51,664 bases of DNA, taken from the NCBI GenBank assembly GCA_015056005.1, contig SVHB01000008.1:1-51664 (forward strand), written 5' to 3'. Of this stretch, positions 7,722 to 16,618 are shown piece after piece. Under the pieces are notes generated by a model. It was not told where the DNA came from and did not search any database. It was given only the letters and a program-made list of their open reading frames with translations. A program made the position numbers and the translations under genes. Source of the DNA: Clostridiales bacterium (lineage in GTDB: Bacteria; Bacillota; Clostridia; Christensenellales; UBA1750). Position 1 is the stretch's first letter, and the number at the start of each line of letters is the position of its first letter.

Positions 7722-9110
7722 ATGCAGGAAACACAAATCAGACCTTTCGGCATAAGGGATAAGGTCGGCTATATGTTCGGCGATTTTGCCAACGACTTTA
7801 CCTTTATACTTGCAAGCATGATAATGATGAAGTTCTACACCGATGTTATGGGCGTATCCGCAGGCCTTGTCGGTGTGCTCATGATGACCGCGCGCTTCGT
7901 CGATGCCTTCACCGATGTTGCAATGGGTCAGATCGTTGACCGCAGCAAGCCGACCAAAGCCGGCAAATTCAAACCGTGGCTGCTTAGGATATGCGGCCCC
8001 GTTGCAGTTGCTTCCTTCCTCATCTACGGCAGCTGGTTTGCAAATATGCCCATGGTCTTCAAAATCGTGTACATGTTTGTGACCTACATCCTCTGGGGTT
8101 CTGTGTTCTATACCGGCGTAAATATCCCCTACGGTTCCATGGCTTCCGCCATCTCCGCCGATCCCAAGGACAGGGCTTCCCTTTCCACCTTCCGCACCAT
8201 CGGCGCTTCCCTTGCGGGTCTTGTTACCGGCGTTATCCTGCCCCTTGTCGTGTATGATAACGTAAACGGCGTGCAGATCTTGAACGGCGGCAAGGTCACC
8301 GTCGCTGCCGGTATCTGCTCTGTGCTTGCGATAATATGCTATCTGCTTTGCTATAATATGTGCACAGAACGCGTAAAGGTAGAGCAGAAGGTCGAAAAGT
8401 TTGACCTTGTCAAGCTCCTTAAAGGTCTTGTTACCAATAAAGCTCTTATCGGTATCGTTATAGCTTCCATCTGCATGCTGCTTGTCCAGCTGACCTCTCA
8501 GACCATGACCGGCTTTGTTTATCCCGATTATTTCGGCAATGTTCAGGTGCAGGCTGTTGCCAGCATGCTCTCCATGATCCCCACCTTTGTTCTGGCTGCG
8601 ATCGTAGGCACCCTTTCCATGAAGTTCGGCAGAAAAGAGCTTGCTATCGGCGGCTCTCTGTTCGGTGCGGCGGTATATGCCGTTATGTTCTTCATGCAGA
8701 TCAAAAACGCATGGCTGTTTGCGATCATGAATGCTGTTGCTTTCTGCGGTCTTGCCTTCTTCTCCCTCATCTGCTGGGCAATGATCACCGATGTTATCGA
8801 TGATACCGAGGTCAGGACAGGCGTAAGATCCGACGGCGAGATCTATTCCATCTATTCTTTTGCAAGAAAGATGGGTCAGGCAGCGTCCTCGGGCGTAGCC
8901 GGCGGTCTGCTTACCGCTATAGGCTATGTGTCCGGCTCTACCGTAGGTCAGAGCGCTCAGGTAGCACAGGGCATATACAACCTTTCCTGCGGCGTTCCCG
9001 CGATAGGCTTCGTGCTGCTTGCCATAACCCTCGCCTTCCTCTATCCGCTCAATAAAAAGCGCGTAAACGAAAACGTAAAGGCTCTTGCCGCAAAGAGAAA
9101 CGCAAAATAA
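7722..9110 (+). CDS. GPH family sugar:cation symporter (MFS_2)
   Basis: 462 aa with twelve predicted membrane segments. The N-terminus (KVGYMFGDFANDFTFILAS, then FYTDVMG) and the loop DRSKPTKAGKFKPWLL are hallmarks of the glycoside-pentoside-hexuronide:cation symporters, which import glycosides, pentosides or hexuronides with Na+ or H+. AAGGGAG precedes the ATG. Close neighbours are two GH95 fucosidase-like enzymes, so the cargo may be a fucosylated oligosaccharide or glycoside (inference). Last gene of its unit, followed by a strong terminator. Confidence 0.88.
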   Translation: MQETQIRPFGIRDKVGYMFGDFANDFTFILASMIMMKFYTDVMGVSAGLVGVLMMTARFVDAFTDVAMGQIVDRSKPTKAGKFKPWLLRICGPVAVASFLIYGSWFANMPMVFKIVYMFVTYILWGSVFYTGVNIPYGSMASAISADPKDRASLSTFRTIGASLAGLVTGVILPLVVYDNVNGVQILNGGKVTVAAGICSVLAIICYLLCYNMCTERVKVEQKVEKFDLVKLLKGLVTNKALIGIVIASICMLLVQLTSQTMTGFVYPDYFGNVQVQAVASMLSMIPTFVLAAIVGTLSMKFGRKELAIGGSLFGAAVYAVMFFMQIKNAWLFAIMNAVAFCGLAFFSLICWAMITDVIDDTEVRTGVRSDGEIYSIYSFARKMGQAASSGVAGGLLTAIGYVSGSTVGQSAQVAQGIYNLSCGVPAIGFVLLAITLAFLYPLNKKRVNENVKALAAKRNAK

Positions 9111-9123
9111 AACAGTAAAATAA

Positions 9124-9170
9124 ATCCCGTGAAGCCTGTGCACTGAATGCTTCACGGGATTTTTGTTTGT
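9124..9170. terminator. Bidirectional intrinsic terminator
   Basis: ATCCCGTGAAGC / GCTTCACGGGAT, a 12-bp perfect stem with a 13-base loop, then TTTTGTTTGT. Separates the convergent GPH symporter and the oligoendopeptidase; the minus-strand side also has an A/T-rich tail. Confidence 0.9.
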
Positions 9171-9173
9171 ATT

Positions 9174-10859
9174 TTATTTGCCGATAACGTCGGTGAGGTT
9201 TTCGACCGCTGCCTTTACGGCGCCGTCCTCAAAGGGGATGCGGATGCCCGCAAGCCCAAGCAGCTCGAAATAACCCTTGCTGCCGCCTGCACGGCAAAGG
9301 GTGATGTACCTTTCCCAAGCGCCCTTGTGGTCGCTCTTCATCTGGCCGTAAAGATCGAATACGGCGATCTGGGCCAGAGCGTAATCGATGTAATAGAAGG
9401 GGTAGAGGAAGATGTGCTGCTTCTGCATCCAGAAACCGCCGCCTTCGAGGAATTCGTTTCCGTCGTAATCGCGCCAGGGCATGTATTTTGCTTCCAGCTC
9501 ATGCCAGATGGCTCTAAATACCATGGGATCGGAAGCATCTTCAAGCTCAAACACCCTGTGCTGGAATTCGTCGACAGCGCACATATAGGGGAGCACGAAA
9601 AGCGCGTCGCAGATATGGCTGTAGCGGTACTTATCGGCGTTTTCACCGAAGAATTTTTCCATCCAGGGATAGGTGAACAGCTCCATCGCCATGGAGTGGA
9701 TCTCGTTGATCTCGCTGGTGGAGCCCATGTTGTCCTCGATCTCCTGGCAGCGCATTGCAACATATGCCTGGAAAGCATGACCCGCTTCATGAGTGAGAAC
9801 ATCGACGTCTGCGCTGGTGCCGTTGAAATTGGAGAAGATGAAGGGCGCCTTGTATGCGGGGAAGCTGGTGCAGTAACCGCCAAGATGCTTGCCGGGGCGG
9901 GTGGTGAGATCGAAAAGCTCATAGGTGGTCATGAAATCAAAGAATTCGCCGGTCTCATTGCTCAATTCTCTATACATCTGGGATGCAGCGGCAACCAGCT
10001 CTTCCTGACCGCCGATGGGCATTGCGTTGCCGTCGGTGAACATATAGTTTTCGTCGTAATAATGGAGCTTATCCACGCCGATGCGGGCTCTCTGCTCTTC
10101 TCTGAGCCTAACGCATACGGGAACGACAACATCAACGATCTGCTGCCTGAAACGCTCAACATCGTTTTTGTCATAATCGTATCTGCCTCTGGAGAGGTAG
10201 GACATCTCGATATAATCCGAAAAACCGAGCTCCTTTGCCAGCTGCTTCCTTATATCGACCAGCTGGATGTAAACCTTATCAAGGGTGGGAGCTGCGGAAG
10301 CATAAAGATCGGCCCATGCTTTGAAGGCGTTTTTCCTGACCTCGCGGTCGTCGTCTTCCATGAACTTCAAAAGACCGTAGAAATTGCATTCCTCGCCCAT
10401 GAAGGTGGTGGTGCAGGCAGCTGCGGCCTTCTGGTATTCCATTTCAAGCTCGCTGGACTTGATCTGAAGGGGGATGGCGCTTTCCTTCTGAAGCTTTAAG
10501 CTCTCCTTTGCGTTCTTTATGAACATGGAGCCGTATTCCTTTTCAAATTCGCCAAGGAAGGGATTATCAAGGAATGCCTTGGTGAAATCCTGCCACATGA
10601 GGGAAACGCCGGGCATGGTCTGGTTGATGAAATTGATCTCGCCGTCGTAGAACTCGTCCCTGGTATCGATGGTGTTGCGGACATAGGCGATGGAAAGACC
10701 GGTCTCCATTTCGGTGGAAAGGTCTTCAAGCTTTTTGAAGGCTTCCTTTGCCTGAGGGTAGTCGTTGGCTGCCTTGAATTCATCCAGCAGCTGAGTAAAC
10801 TTTGCCTTGAGCGCTTCAACATCTATGCGCTCATAGGGCATCTGAGAAAATTTCTGCAT
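9174..10859 (-). CDS. pepF: M3 family oligoendopeptidase (PepF-like)
   Basis: 561 aa cytosolic zinc metallopeptidase of family M3. The zinc site HEAGH (HExxH) is in VDVLTHEAGHAFQAY, and the third ligand Glu is in NEIHSMAMELFTYPW. The upstream TTRPGKHLGGYCTSFP and FSNFNGTSADV match the M3B oligoendopeptidase pattern. It trims short oligopeptides in the cytoplasm. ATG at 10857-10859 is preferred to the GTG at 10866-10868, because GAGGTG is then a correctly spaced ribosome site. It follows the GH95 gene by 14 bases and is third in the minus-strand unit that starts at 13531. Confidence 0.92.
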   Translation of the reverse strand: MQKFSQMPYERIDVEALKAKFTQLLDEFKAANDYPQAKEAFKKLEDLSTEMETGLSIAYVRNTIDTRDEFYDGEINFINQTMPGVSLMWQDFTKAFLDNPFLGEFEKEYGSMFIKNAKESLKLQKESAIPLQIKSSELEMEYQKAAAACTTTFMGEECNFYGLLKFMEDDDREVRKNAFKAWADLYASAAPTLDKVYIQLVDIRKQLAKELGFSDYIEMSYLSRGRYDYDKNDVERFRQQIVDVVVPVCVRLREEQRARIGVDKLHYYDENYMFTDGNAMPIGGQEELVAAASQMYRELSNETGEFFDFMTTYELFDLTTRPGKHLGGYCTSFPAYKAPFIFSNFNGTSADVDVLTHEAGHAFQAYVAMRCQEIEDNMGSTSEINEIHSMAMELFTYPWMEKFFGENADKYRYSHICDALFVLPYMCAVDEFQHRVFELEDASDPMVFRAIWHELEAKYMPWRDYDGNEFLEGGGFWMQKQHIFLYPFYYIDYALAQIAVFDLYGQMKSDHKGAWERYITLCRAGGSKGYFELLGLAGIRIPFEDGAVKAAVENLTDVIGK

Positions 10860-10873
10860 ATTTTTCACCTCAA

Positions 10874-13078
10874 TTATTTTTGAAAGGTAAGCGTAAGCTT
10901 TTCGCCGCCTTTGAGCGTAAGCTTTCTTATATCATCTTTATATCGCAAATCGGTCGATATGTCAACTTTGGGAATGAGAGTTAAGGAAACCTGCTCTTCG
11001 TCCCATGAAATATCCGCAGTGACGCCGCCGCGAAGGAGCATACCGCGAACGCTTCCTTTTTTCCATTTTGAGGGAAGGGCGGGCAGAAGATCGATGAACC
11101 CCATGTGGCTCTGGCAGAGCATTTCTAAAACCGCTGCCGTCGCGCCGAAATTGCCGTCTATCTGGAAGGGCGGATGCTTGTCAAAAAGGTTTTCATAGGT
11201 GGAGTTGGTGAGCAAAAGGTAAAGGTTTTCCCTTGCATCGTCTCCGCGCATCAGCCTTGCATAGAAGTTTATGAGCCAGGCTCTGCTCCAGCCCGTGTGA
11301 CCGCCGCCGTTTTTGAGCCTGAGCGAGAGCGTCTTTTCGCAGGCTTTGGCAAGGTCGGGCGTGGTCCTTGGGGAAATATCCCTGCCGGGATGCAGACCGA
11401 AAAGATGTGAAACATGCCTGTGACCGGGCTCAAGCTCCTCATATTCCTTTTCCCATTCGAGCAGCTGACCCTTTGAGCCGATCTCATAGGGCGCAAGGTT
11501 ATCAAGGCGTTCTTTTATAGCATATATGAGCTCATTTTCATCGTTCAAAACCTTTGCTGCGCTTAAAGTATAGGTGAAAAGCGCTCTGAGGATTCCGTTG
11601 TCCATTGTGCAGGTGGGGCAGAGGGTGCTTCTCTGTCCGTTTTCAAGGATGTAGGTGTTTTCGGGCGACTGGGTAAGCCCGGTGATGTAATAACCGCGCT
11701 CGTCCTTTATAAGATGCCCGACAAAGAATTCGCTTGCCTCTCTGAGCAGGGGATAGCCGCGCGTTTTGAGAAAATCAAGATCAAGGGTATGTTCGTAGTA
11801 TTCCCATATCTGAAGGCAAAGCCATGCGGCGCCGAAGGGCCAGAGGAAAACGCCCGCGCCGGTGGGTGCGGTATTGCCCCATATTGTAGCATTGTGATGC
11901 GCCATAAAGCCTAAGCAGCCGTATGTGTTTTTTGCGGTGAACCTTCCGGGCTCGACCATCTTTTCGATAAAGTCAAAAAGCGGGAAGGAAAGCTCGGGCA
12001 GATTCGCGGGGCAGGCGGGCCAGTAGTTCATTTCGGTGTTTATGTTGATGGTGTATATCGATTCCCATGAAGGTGCAAACTCCGCATTCCATATACCCTG
12101 AAGGTTCGTTGCCATCGAGCCTTCTCTGGAGCTTGCGATGAGCAGATATCTTCCGAAATTAAAGATCAGCTCCAACATGCCCTCGTCATCCTGACCCTTT
12201 TTCAGGTTTTCAAGGCGAACATCGGTGGGAAGATCCACGGGATCGGAATGAAGATCAAGGCTCATTCTGTCGTAAAGCGCGGTCACATCGCTCACATGCT
12301 CAGGGTACAGAGCGTCGGATAATTCATATGCATGGTTTACACAGTCCATAGCCGCTTTTTCGGGATCATCGTGCCTGAAAGATGTGGCGGCAGACAGGAT
12401 CAGGGTCGCCTTTTTTGCACCTTCCACCCTAAGCACATCGGAAAAAGAAGTGAGAGTGCCGCCTTCGGTTTTTATCCTGAGCGCGCAGACATAGTCCATG
12501 CCGCCGTTGGTCTTTCCGTGCATCAGAAGACCGTCGTGACCGCATAAGCGAGTGCCCGGGTCATAGGGGCGGCGCATGAGATTTACATCAAAGAAAAGCC
12601 CGTCGGGCGAATCGGTATAAAGCTCTGTTACGAGCACGTTTTTGGGATTGCTTATGTAATATCTGCGCTCATAATTGAAGCCGCCCGATACAAAAGAGAC
12701 CTTTGCGGTGCTCTCCCTTATGTTAAGCTCTCTTTTGTAATCGCTTATATCCAAAAGCTTCCTTGACCTTAAAAACAGATCGGTGAGCGGCAGATACGGG
12801 CCGCAGTATCTTGGAACGGCGGTCATCGAGACTTGAGTGAGCGCGTAGGCTTCGTCAAGCTCCCCGTCTTTCAAAAGCTTTCTGATCTTTTGAAGGTTTT
12901 CAAGCGCTGAGGGGTTGTTCCTGTTTGCGGGACCTCCCTCATAGAGCGTGTCCTCGTTGAGAGACAGCTTTTCCTCCTTTGCGCCGCCGAATACCATTGC
13001 GCCTATTTTGCCGCCGCCAAGGGGCAGCGCCTGAGTCCACTGCTTTGCAGGGGCTAAATAAAAAAGCTTGTTTTCCAT
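10874..13078 (-). CDS. Glycoside hydrolase family 95 (1,2-alpha-L-fucosidase-like)
   Basis: 734 aa, no signal peptide, a canonical-looking GH95 enzyme. It opens APAKQWTQALPLGGGKIGAMVFGG with LNEDTLYEGG. The barrel contains ININTEMNYWPA (the N-x-N pair), LTQSPENTYIL (candidate general acid Glu), HHNATIWGNTAPTG, PGHRHVSHLFGLHPG, GGHTGWSRAW and PFQIDGNFG (Asp partner). These assignments follow the known GH95 mechanism, where two Asn activate water with an Asp and a Glu is the acid. It would release L-fucose or L-galactose from imported oligosaccharides. AGGAG is seven bases before the ATG. It lies between a GNAT gene and pepF. Confidence 0.92.
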   Translation of the reverse strand: MENKLFYLAPAKQWTQALPLGGGKIGAMVFGGAKEEKLSLNEDTLYEGGPANRNNPSALENLQKIRKLLKDGELDEAYALTQVSMTAVPRYCGPYLPLTDLFLRSRKLLDISDYKRELNIRESTAKVSFVSGGFNYERRYYISNPKNVLVTELYTDSPDGLFFDVNLMRRPYDPGTRLCGHDGLLMHGKTNGGMDYVCALRIKTEGGTLTSFSDVLRVEGAKKATLILSAATSFRHDDPEKAAMDCVNHAYELSDALYPEHVSDVTALYDRMSLDLHSDPVDLPTDVRLENLKKGQDDEGMLELIFNFGRYLLIASSREGSMATNLQGIWNAEFAPSWESIYTININTEMNYWPACPANLPELSFPLFDFIEKMVEPGRFTAKNTYGCLGFMAHHNATIWGNTAPTGAGVFLWPFGAAWLCLQIWEYYEHTLDLDFLKTRGYPLLREASEFFVGHLIKDERGYYITGLTQSPENTYILENGQRSTLCPTCTMDNGILRALFTYTLSAAKVLNDENELIYAIKERLDNLAPYEIGSKGQLLEWEKEYEELEPGHRHVSHLFGLHPGRDISPRTTPDLAKACEKTLSLRLKNGGGHTGWSRAWLINFYARLMRGDDARENLYLLLTNSTYENLFDKHPPFQIDGNFGATAAVLEMLCQSHMGFIDLLPALPSKWKKGSVRGMLLRGGVTADISWDEEQVSLTLIPKVDISTDLRYKDDIRKLTLKGGEKLTLTFQK

Positions 13079-13090
13079 ATTTTTCTCCTG

Positions 13091-13531
13091 TTATAGCTTT
13101 TTGGCAAAGCAAACTATCCTGTTTGCTTCCGTAAAACCAGCGCCCATGTGGAACGCATAGCTCAATTCGTTGCCTTCCTCCATATCGCTGGCAAATTCCG
13201 TGCAGCCCTTCTCCTTTGCCCAGCTTTCGCAGGCTGAAAGGAGTGAAAATGCGCATTTTTGCCGCCTGTGATCGGGCAGAACGTATATCCCTTCAAGATA
13301 ACCGACAGGGCTTGAAGAAGTGCCTTCAACGTAATCGTGCCTTATCGATACATGTGCAAAACCGACGGCTTTTTCATTGCAAAGAGCGATAAAAAGCTCG
13401 TTTTCTGGATCGGAGACCAGCATTTCAAATTCCGTTTTAAGTTCGCCTTCTTCATGCCCGGGCCAGAGCATATCGGCAAGCATTGCGGCATCTTTTATAT
13501 CTTTGTCGGATGCGACTTTTATAACCTTCAT
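13091..13531 (-). CDS. Aminoglycoside 6'-N-acetyltransferase-like GNAT protein
   Basis: 146 aa. The segment SIRHDYVEGTSSSPVGYLEG followed by IYVLPDHRR, and KGCTEFASDMEEGNE, are typical of the AAC(6')-I group of GNAT acetyltransferases, which acetylate the 6'-amino group of aminoglycosides with acetyl-CoA. The length also fits this group. One oddity: the acetyl-CoA pyrophosphate loop, normally R-x-x-G-x-A, reads RRQKCA here, with Lys at the usual Gly. Whether it confers resistance cannot be judged from sequence; many chromosomal members are cryptic. First gene of the unit with GH95 and pepF; AAGGA lies ten bases before the ATG. Confidence 0.75.
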   Translation of the reverse strand: MKVIKVASDKDIKDAAMLADMLWPGHEEGELKTEFEMLVSDPENELFIALCNEKAVGFAHVSIRHDYVEGTSSSPVGYLEGIYVLPDHRRQKCAFSLLSACESWAKEKGCTEFASDMEEGNELSYAFHMGAGFTEANRIVCFAKKL

Positions 13532-13586
13532 AATGCGCTCATCCTTTCACATATGATATATCGCGATTATTTTCGGAGGTGGTTTT

Positions 13587-14423
13587 ATGAACAACGATTT
13601 CAGGCGAGTTTTTGCGATGCTGAGGGGAGTAAAGGGCAGCGACCGCGCTGCAGGCTTTGCAAGGTTTGAGCTCAAGGGCAGCAAGGGCGCAGCATCCATG
13701 ACGGCGCAGGGGCTGATCGGCGACGAAAGCTATTCCCTTCTGCTGCTTTGCCCTAAGGGCGAAAAGATAACCTTGGTCGGCAGCGTAAAAGCGGGAGCAT
13801 CGGGGCAGGGCGTGATGAATTCCTCGTTTTCGGCGGAAGCCTTTGACGATCACAACGCTGCGGTGCTGGTAAGAGCATCAAATGGCGAAGCTGTGCTTGC
13901 GGGGATATACGGAAAACATCCCATGCGCCCTTGGGATGAGATAGAAAACAGACTCAGAGAATATCTGGGCATTAAAGCAGCTGAAGATAACGAACCCGAA
14001 CAGCCGACCTATCCTGCGGTGATAGCCGAGGAAAAGATCGTCGATGTGAGCCGGGAGCTGCTTTGTGAGGAAATACCTGAAGAGATAGACGAAGCAGCAT
14101 TTTTGACCGAGGAAGAAACGCATGCCGATGAGCCGGTCTGGTCGGGCTATGCGCTGTCGCTCTATCCTCTCTTTGAAAAAGGCGAAAGGCATCCCGGCTT
14201 TGATGAGCTGCCCGATGTTACATTTGTGAAAGCGCGCATGCCCATGGATGACGAAAGGTTTTATCTGATCGGCGCGCAGCTGCACTCAAAAGAGATCAAA
14301 AAGGTATATATCGCCATCCCCGGCGAATATGCGCAAGAAGCCCCGCCAAGCCTTACGGGGTCCAAATGGTACCGTGACGGCAGCGGCGCGGGCTTCTGGA
14401 TAAAATGCGCTGGTGATGAATGA
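13587..14423 (+). CDS. Uncharacterised Clostridia protein with N-terminal beta-sandwich-like domain
   Basis: 278 aa; I do not recognise a named family. Residues about 18-110 read GSDRAAGFARFELKGSKGAA, SYSLLLLCPKGEKITLVGSV and AAVLVRASNGEAVLAG, a beta-rich pattern like the Firmicutes domains that describe 'KVD/SYxLYL...GxVxTDxxG' folds. A very acidic linker (about 130-185, EEIPEEIDEAAFLTEEETHADE) follows, then a C-terminal part (about 190-278) with FYLIGAQLHSKEIKKVYIAIPGEY and W/G-rich KWYRDGSGAGFWIKC. No signal peptide or membrane span. GGAGG precedes the ATG. It ends one base before the convergent DUF6062 gene's stop codon, with no terminator in between. Confidence 0.6.
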   Translation: MNNDFRRVFAMLRGVKGSDRAAGFARFELKGSKGAASMTAQGLIGDESYSLLLLCPKGEKITLVGSVKAGASGQGVMNSSFSAEAFDDHNAAVLVRASNGEAVLAGIYGKHPMRPWDEIENRLREYLGIKAAEDNEPEQPTYPAVIAEEKIVDVSRELLCEEIPEEIDEAAFLTEEETHADEPVWSGYALSLYPLFEKGERHPGFDELPDVTFVKARMPMDDERFYLIGAQLHSKEIKKVYIAIPGEYAQEAPPSLTGSKWYRDGSGAGFWIKCAGDE

Positions 14424-15203
14424 TTATTTTTTCTCGGCAGGCGGGGTCCAGCCGCGAAGCTTGAGCAGGGTGCGCTCCACCGCATCCCTTGATTCGCCCC
14501 AGGGCTTATCCCTGTTGCGGTAATCGAATTTGAGGGTGAACCACTCAAGATCCTTTTCGATCCTGTCAAGGTTTTCTTCCTCTATCCTGATAAGCTCTTT
14601 AATGAACTCCCTCTGGGGCTTGCCGAACATCTTGCGCCTTGCGGTGTCCAGAAGACGGCTGTAATGGTCAAGGCAGAAACCCTTGGAGGCGGCAAAGAGC
14701 TTCCTGAATTCGGGATCGTCCTCCCACATGGCGCAGATGGTCTCGAGGTATCTGACCATTGAGTTTTCTATCCTGTTGCAGATAAAGCAATCTGACTGCC
14801 TGTTATGTGCGCTCTGACTGAGCTTTTCGGTCTCCTTAAGATAAGGATAGGACTTTGAAACCGCCTGAGCAGAGCGCACGGCGATGTTTTTCTTTTCGTC
14901 GATCTCGGCTTGATCGATGACCTTTTTGGAGTTTTCGCTCAGCTCCTTTATGATCTCTTTCAGATGAGAATGAGCCATCAGTGCAAGCCCCAGACGGTTC
15001 TGCATACCGTAGAGCATGGAAAGATGCTCGTTGCAGAAGCCTGCCTTGTTAACTTCTATTCTGGTATCGGGCTCCATTACCGAGCCGCCCAGAGCGCTGT
15101 CGATAAAATCCGCTTCGATCTTTTTGTATATGGTGCAAAGAGGACATTCGCTGCCGCTCTTGAACGCATCCCAGATTGGTATGGTATCAATATGATAGCG
15201 CAT
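14424..15203 (-). CDS. DUF6062 family protein (cysteine-rich)
   Basis: 259 aa. The N-terminus MRYHIDTIPIWDAF followed by GSECPLCTIYKKIE is the signature of DUF6062, known mainly from Clostridia. Cysteine motifs recur: CPLC, GFCNEH, CFICNR and GFCLDHY, an arrangement suggesting one or two metal (zinc or Fe-S) sites built from duplicated C-x2-C and C-x2-H pairs. Function unknown. I chose ATG at 15201-15203 because AAAGGA is seven bases upstream; an ATG at 15216-15218 has no ribosome site. Its stop codon abuts the stop of the convergent upstream gene. Confidence 0.78.
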   Translation of the reverse strand: MRYHIDTIPIWDAFKSGSECPLCTIYKKIEADFIDSALGGSVMEPDTRIEVNKAGFCNEHLSMLYGMQNRLGLALMAHSHLKEIIKELSENSKKVIDQAEIDEKKNIAVRSAQAVSKSYPYLKETEKLSQSAHNRQSDCFICNRIENSMVRYLETICAMWEDDPEFRKLFAASKGFCLDHYSRLLDTARRKMFGKPQREFIKELIRIEEENLDRIEKDLEWFTLKFDYRNRDKPWGESRDAVERTLLKLRGWTPPAEKK

Positions 15204-15241
15204 AGGTTTTCCTTTCATTATTAAAGTTTTCTTTTGGCTTA

Positions 15242-15270
15242 ATTATAACAGGAAAACGCCATAAAAGCAA
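15242..15270 (-). promoter_or_regulatory. Extended -10 promoter for the DUF6062 gene
   Basis: On the minus strand: TTGCTT (15265-15270), 17-bp spacer, TATAAT (15242-15247) preceded by TGT, giving TGTTATAAT. Confidence 0.5.
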
Positions 15271-15326
15271 TTACACATAAAACTATTGGATGTATGCATA
15301 GACTGTAAAAAAACGGGAGGTCACAC

Positions 15327-16223
15327 ATGCACAAAAGCAGATTTATGATCAGACGCAAAAGAAAAAAGACGGTTTATGTTTTGGCGGTATGCTTGTCGGT
15401 GGTTCTGACAGCGGGGGCAATAACGGGGACTGCGATGGCCGGGGCGGGGCTTGCGGACAGGCTGTTTGGCAATAAGGCTCAGGCGATACCCAAGATCGAA
15501 ATACCCAAAGACAGTTCTTTGCCCGCTGCTTCCAGTGCTGATCAAACCGATGCACAGCGCATCAGGACAAGCGAGATCGTTTTTGAAAAGCATACCTATC
15601 ACGCGGTTCAGACCGGTGCGTTTTCTTCGTTGGATACGGCAGATGCAGCATCAAATGAAGTAAAGAAAGTGGGCGGTGCGGGCTATGTGCATTTTGATTC
15701 AAAATACAGGGTGTTTGCCTGCGCATATCTAAGCGACGATAAAGCGGACGAGGTAAAGGAAAGGCTCAGCAAAAGCGGAATAGAGAGCTATATATACCTT
15801 GGTACGCTTCCGTCCTTTACGCTTACTGTAAGCGCCCCCGAAGATCGGATCAAAACCATAGAAAACACCAATTCTTTGCTGTTTGACGCCATAGATACTC
15901 TCTCCTTTCTTTCGGACAGCGTTGATGTGCTTGAAATGAGTGCGGACGAAGTGATTTTTCAGCTGGAGGAGATAAAGGAAGATATGCAGAAAAACATAGA
16001 AGGATTAAAAGAGTGCGAAAAGCTTTTTCCCGATGACGGCGGTATAGTTTCGGGTCTTCTTGGGGTGGTTGAAAATATGTATAAAGAACTTGAAAAAATT
16101 TGTTCGGATAGTGCCCCTGATGCTATGGCGCTCAGCGCTTGTATGCGTTATAATGTAATCGACACGATAATTGAATACAGTAATTTTATCGACAGCCTTT
16201 CCGATTCGGCGCAGCTTATTTAG
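15327..16223 (+). CDS. Membrane-anchored SPOR-like domain protein
   Basis: 298 aa. A basic N-terminus (MHKSRFMIRRKRKK) precedes one membrane segment (about 16-38), giving an N-in/C-out single-pass protein. Residues about 88-160 (HAVQTGAFSSLDTADAASNE, then VFACAYLSDDKADEVKERL and YIYLG) match a SPOR-type fold, which binds denuded peptidoglycan glycan strands. The C-terminal ~130 residues form a mostly helical region (LEMSADEVIFQLEEIKEDMQ) of unknown role. Probably a cell-wall or sporulation-associated protein (inference). GGGAGG precedes the ATG. It lies immediately upstream of the hydrogenase locus, 38 bases away, but need not belong to it functionally. Confidence 0.7.
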   Translation: MHKSRFMIRRKRKKTVYVLAVCLSVVLTAGAITGTAMAGAGLADRLFGNKAQAIPKIEIPKDSSLPAASSADQTDAQRIRTSEIVFEKHTYHAVQTGAFSSLDTADAASNEVKKVGGAGYVHFDSKYRVFACAYLSDDKADEVKERLSKSGIESYIYLGTLPSFTLTVSAPEDRIKTIENTNSLLFDAIDTLSFLSDSVDVLEMSADEVIFQLEEIKEDMQKNIEGLKECEKLFPDDGGIVSGLLGVVENMYKELEKICSDSAPDAMALSACMRYNVIDTIIEYSNFIDSLSDSAQLI

Positions 16224-16261
16224 TGTACCCGAGCCTCGGAGGGCTTTGGGAGGTATATATT

Positions 16262-16618
16262 ATGACTGCAAGAGATATCTGCACTTTGCTTGATGCAAAG
16301 GTGCTTTGCTGCGGCAACCGTCTTGATACACAGGTGGACTCCGCGTTCGGTTCGGATATGATGAGCGACGTTCTGGCTTTTGTAAAGGACAGCACCGTGC
16401 TTTTGACCGGTCTTGTCAACTCTCAGTCGCTTCGCACCGCGGCGCTCATGGATCTTCCCTGCATAGTGTATGTGCGCGGCAAGCGCCCCGCTCCCGATGT
16501 TATCGATATGGCGGAGATGGACGATATCCTTCTTCTTGCAACCGAATACAGCATGTATGAGACTTGCGGAAGGCTTTTCAGCGCCGGGCTGCCCGGTGTG
16601 GATCTTGGAGGTAAATGA
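16262..16618 (+). CDS. DRTGG domain protein 1 (hydrogenase locus)
   Basis: 118 aa. LLTGLVNSQSLRTAALMDLP, VYVRGKRP and ATEYSMYETCGRLFSAGLPG match the DRTGG fold found beside HPr-kinase-like proteins and in Clostridial [FeFe]-hydrogenase loci. Its activity is unknown; in these loci it is thought to sense or bind a small ligand (inference). The ATG at 16262 follows GGGAGG; it is first in a ten-gene same-strand run. Its TGA overlaps the ATG of the next gene (ATGATG/TGA at 16615-16620). Confidence 0.75.
   Translation: MTARDICTLLDAKVLCCGNRLDTQVDSAFGSDMMSDVLAFVKDSTVLLTGLVNSQSLRTAALMDLPCIVYVRGKRPAPDVIDMAEMDDILLLATEYSMYETCGRLFSAGLPGVDLGGK

Noticed and set aside
7431-9155. 574-codon minus-strand frame over the GPH symporter, and a 450-codon plus-strand frame over pepF (9147-10499)
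   Set aside because: Both are mirror frames of well-recognised genes with no family resemblance of their own.
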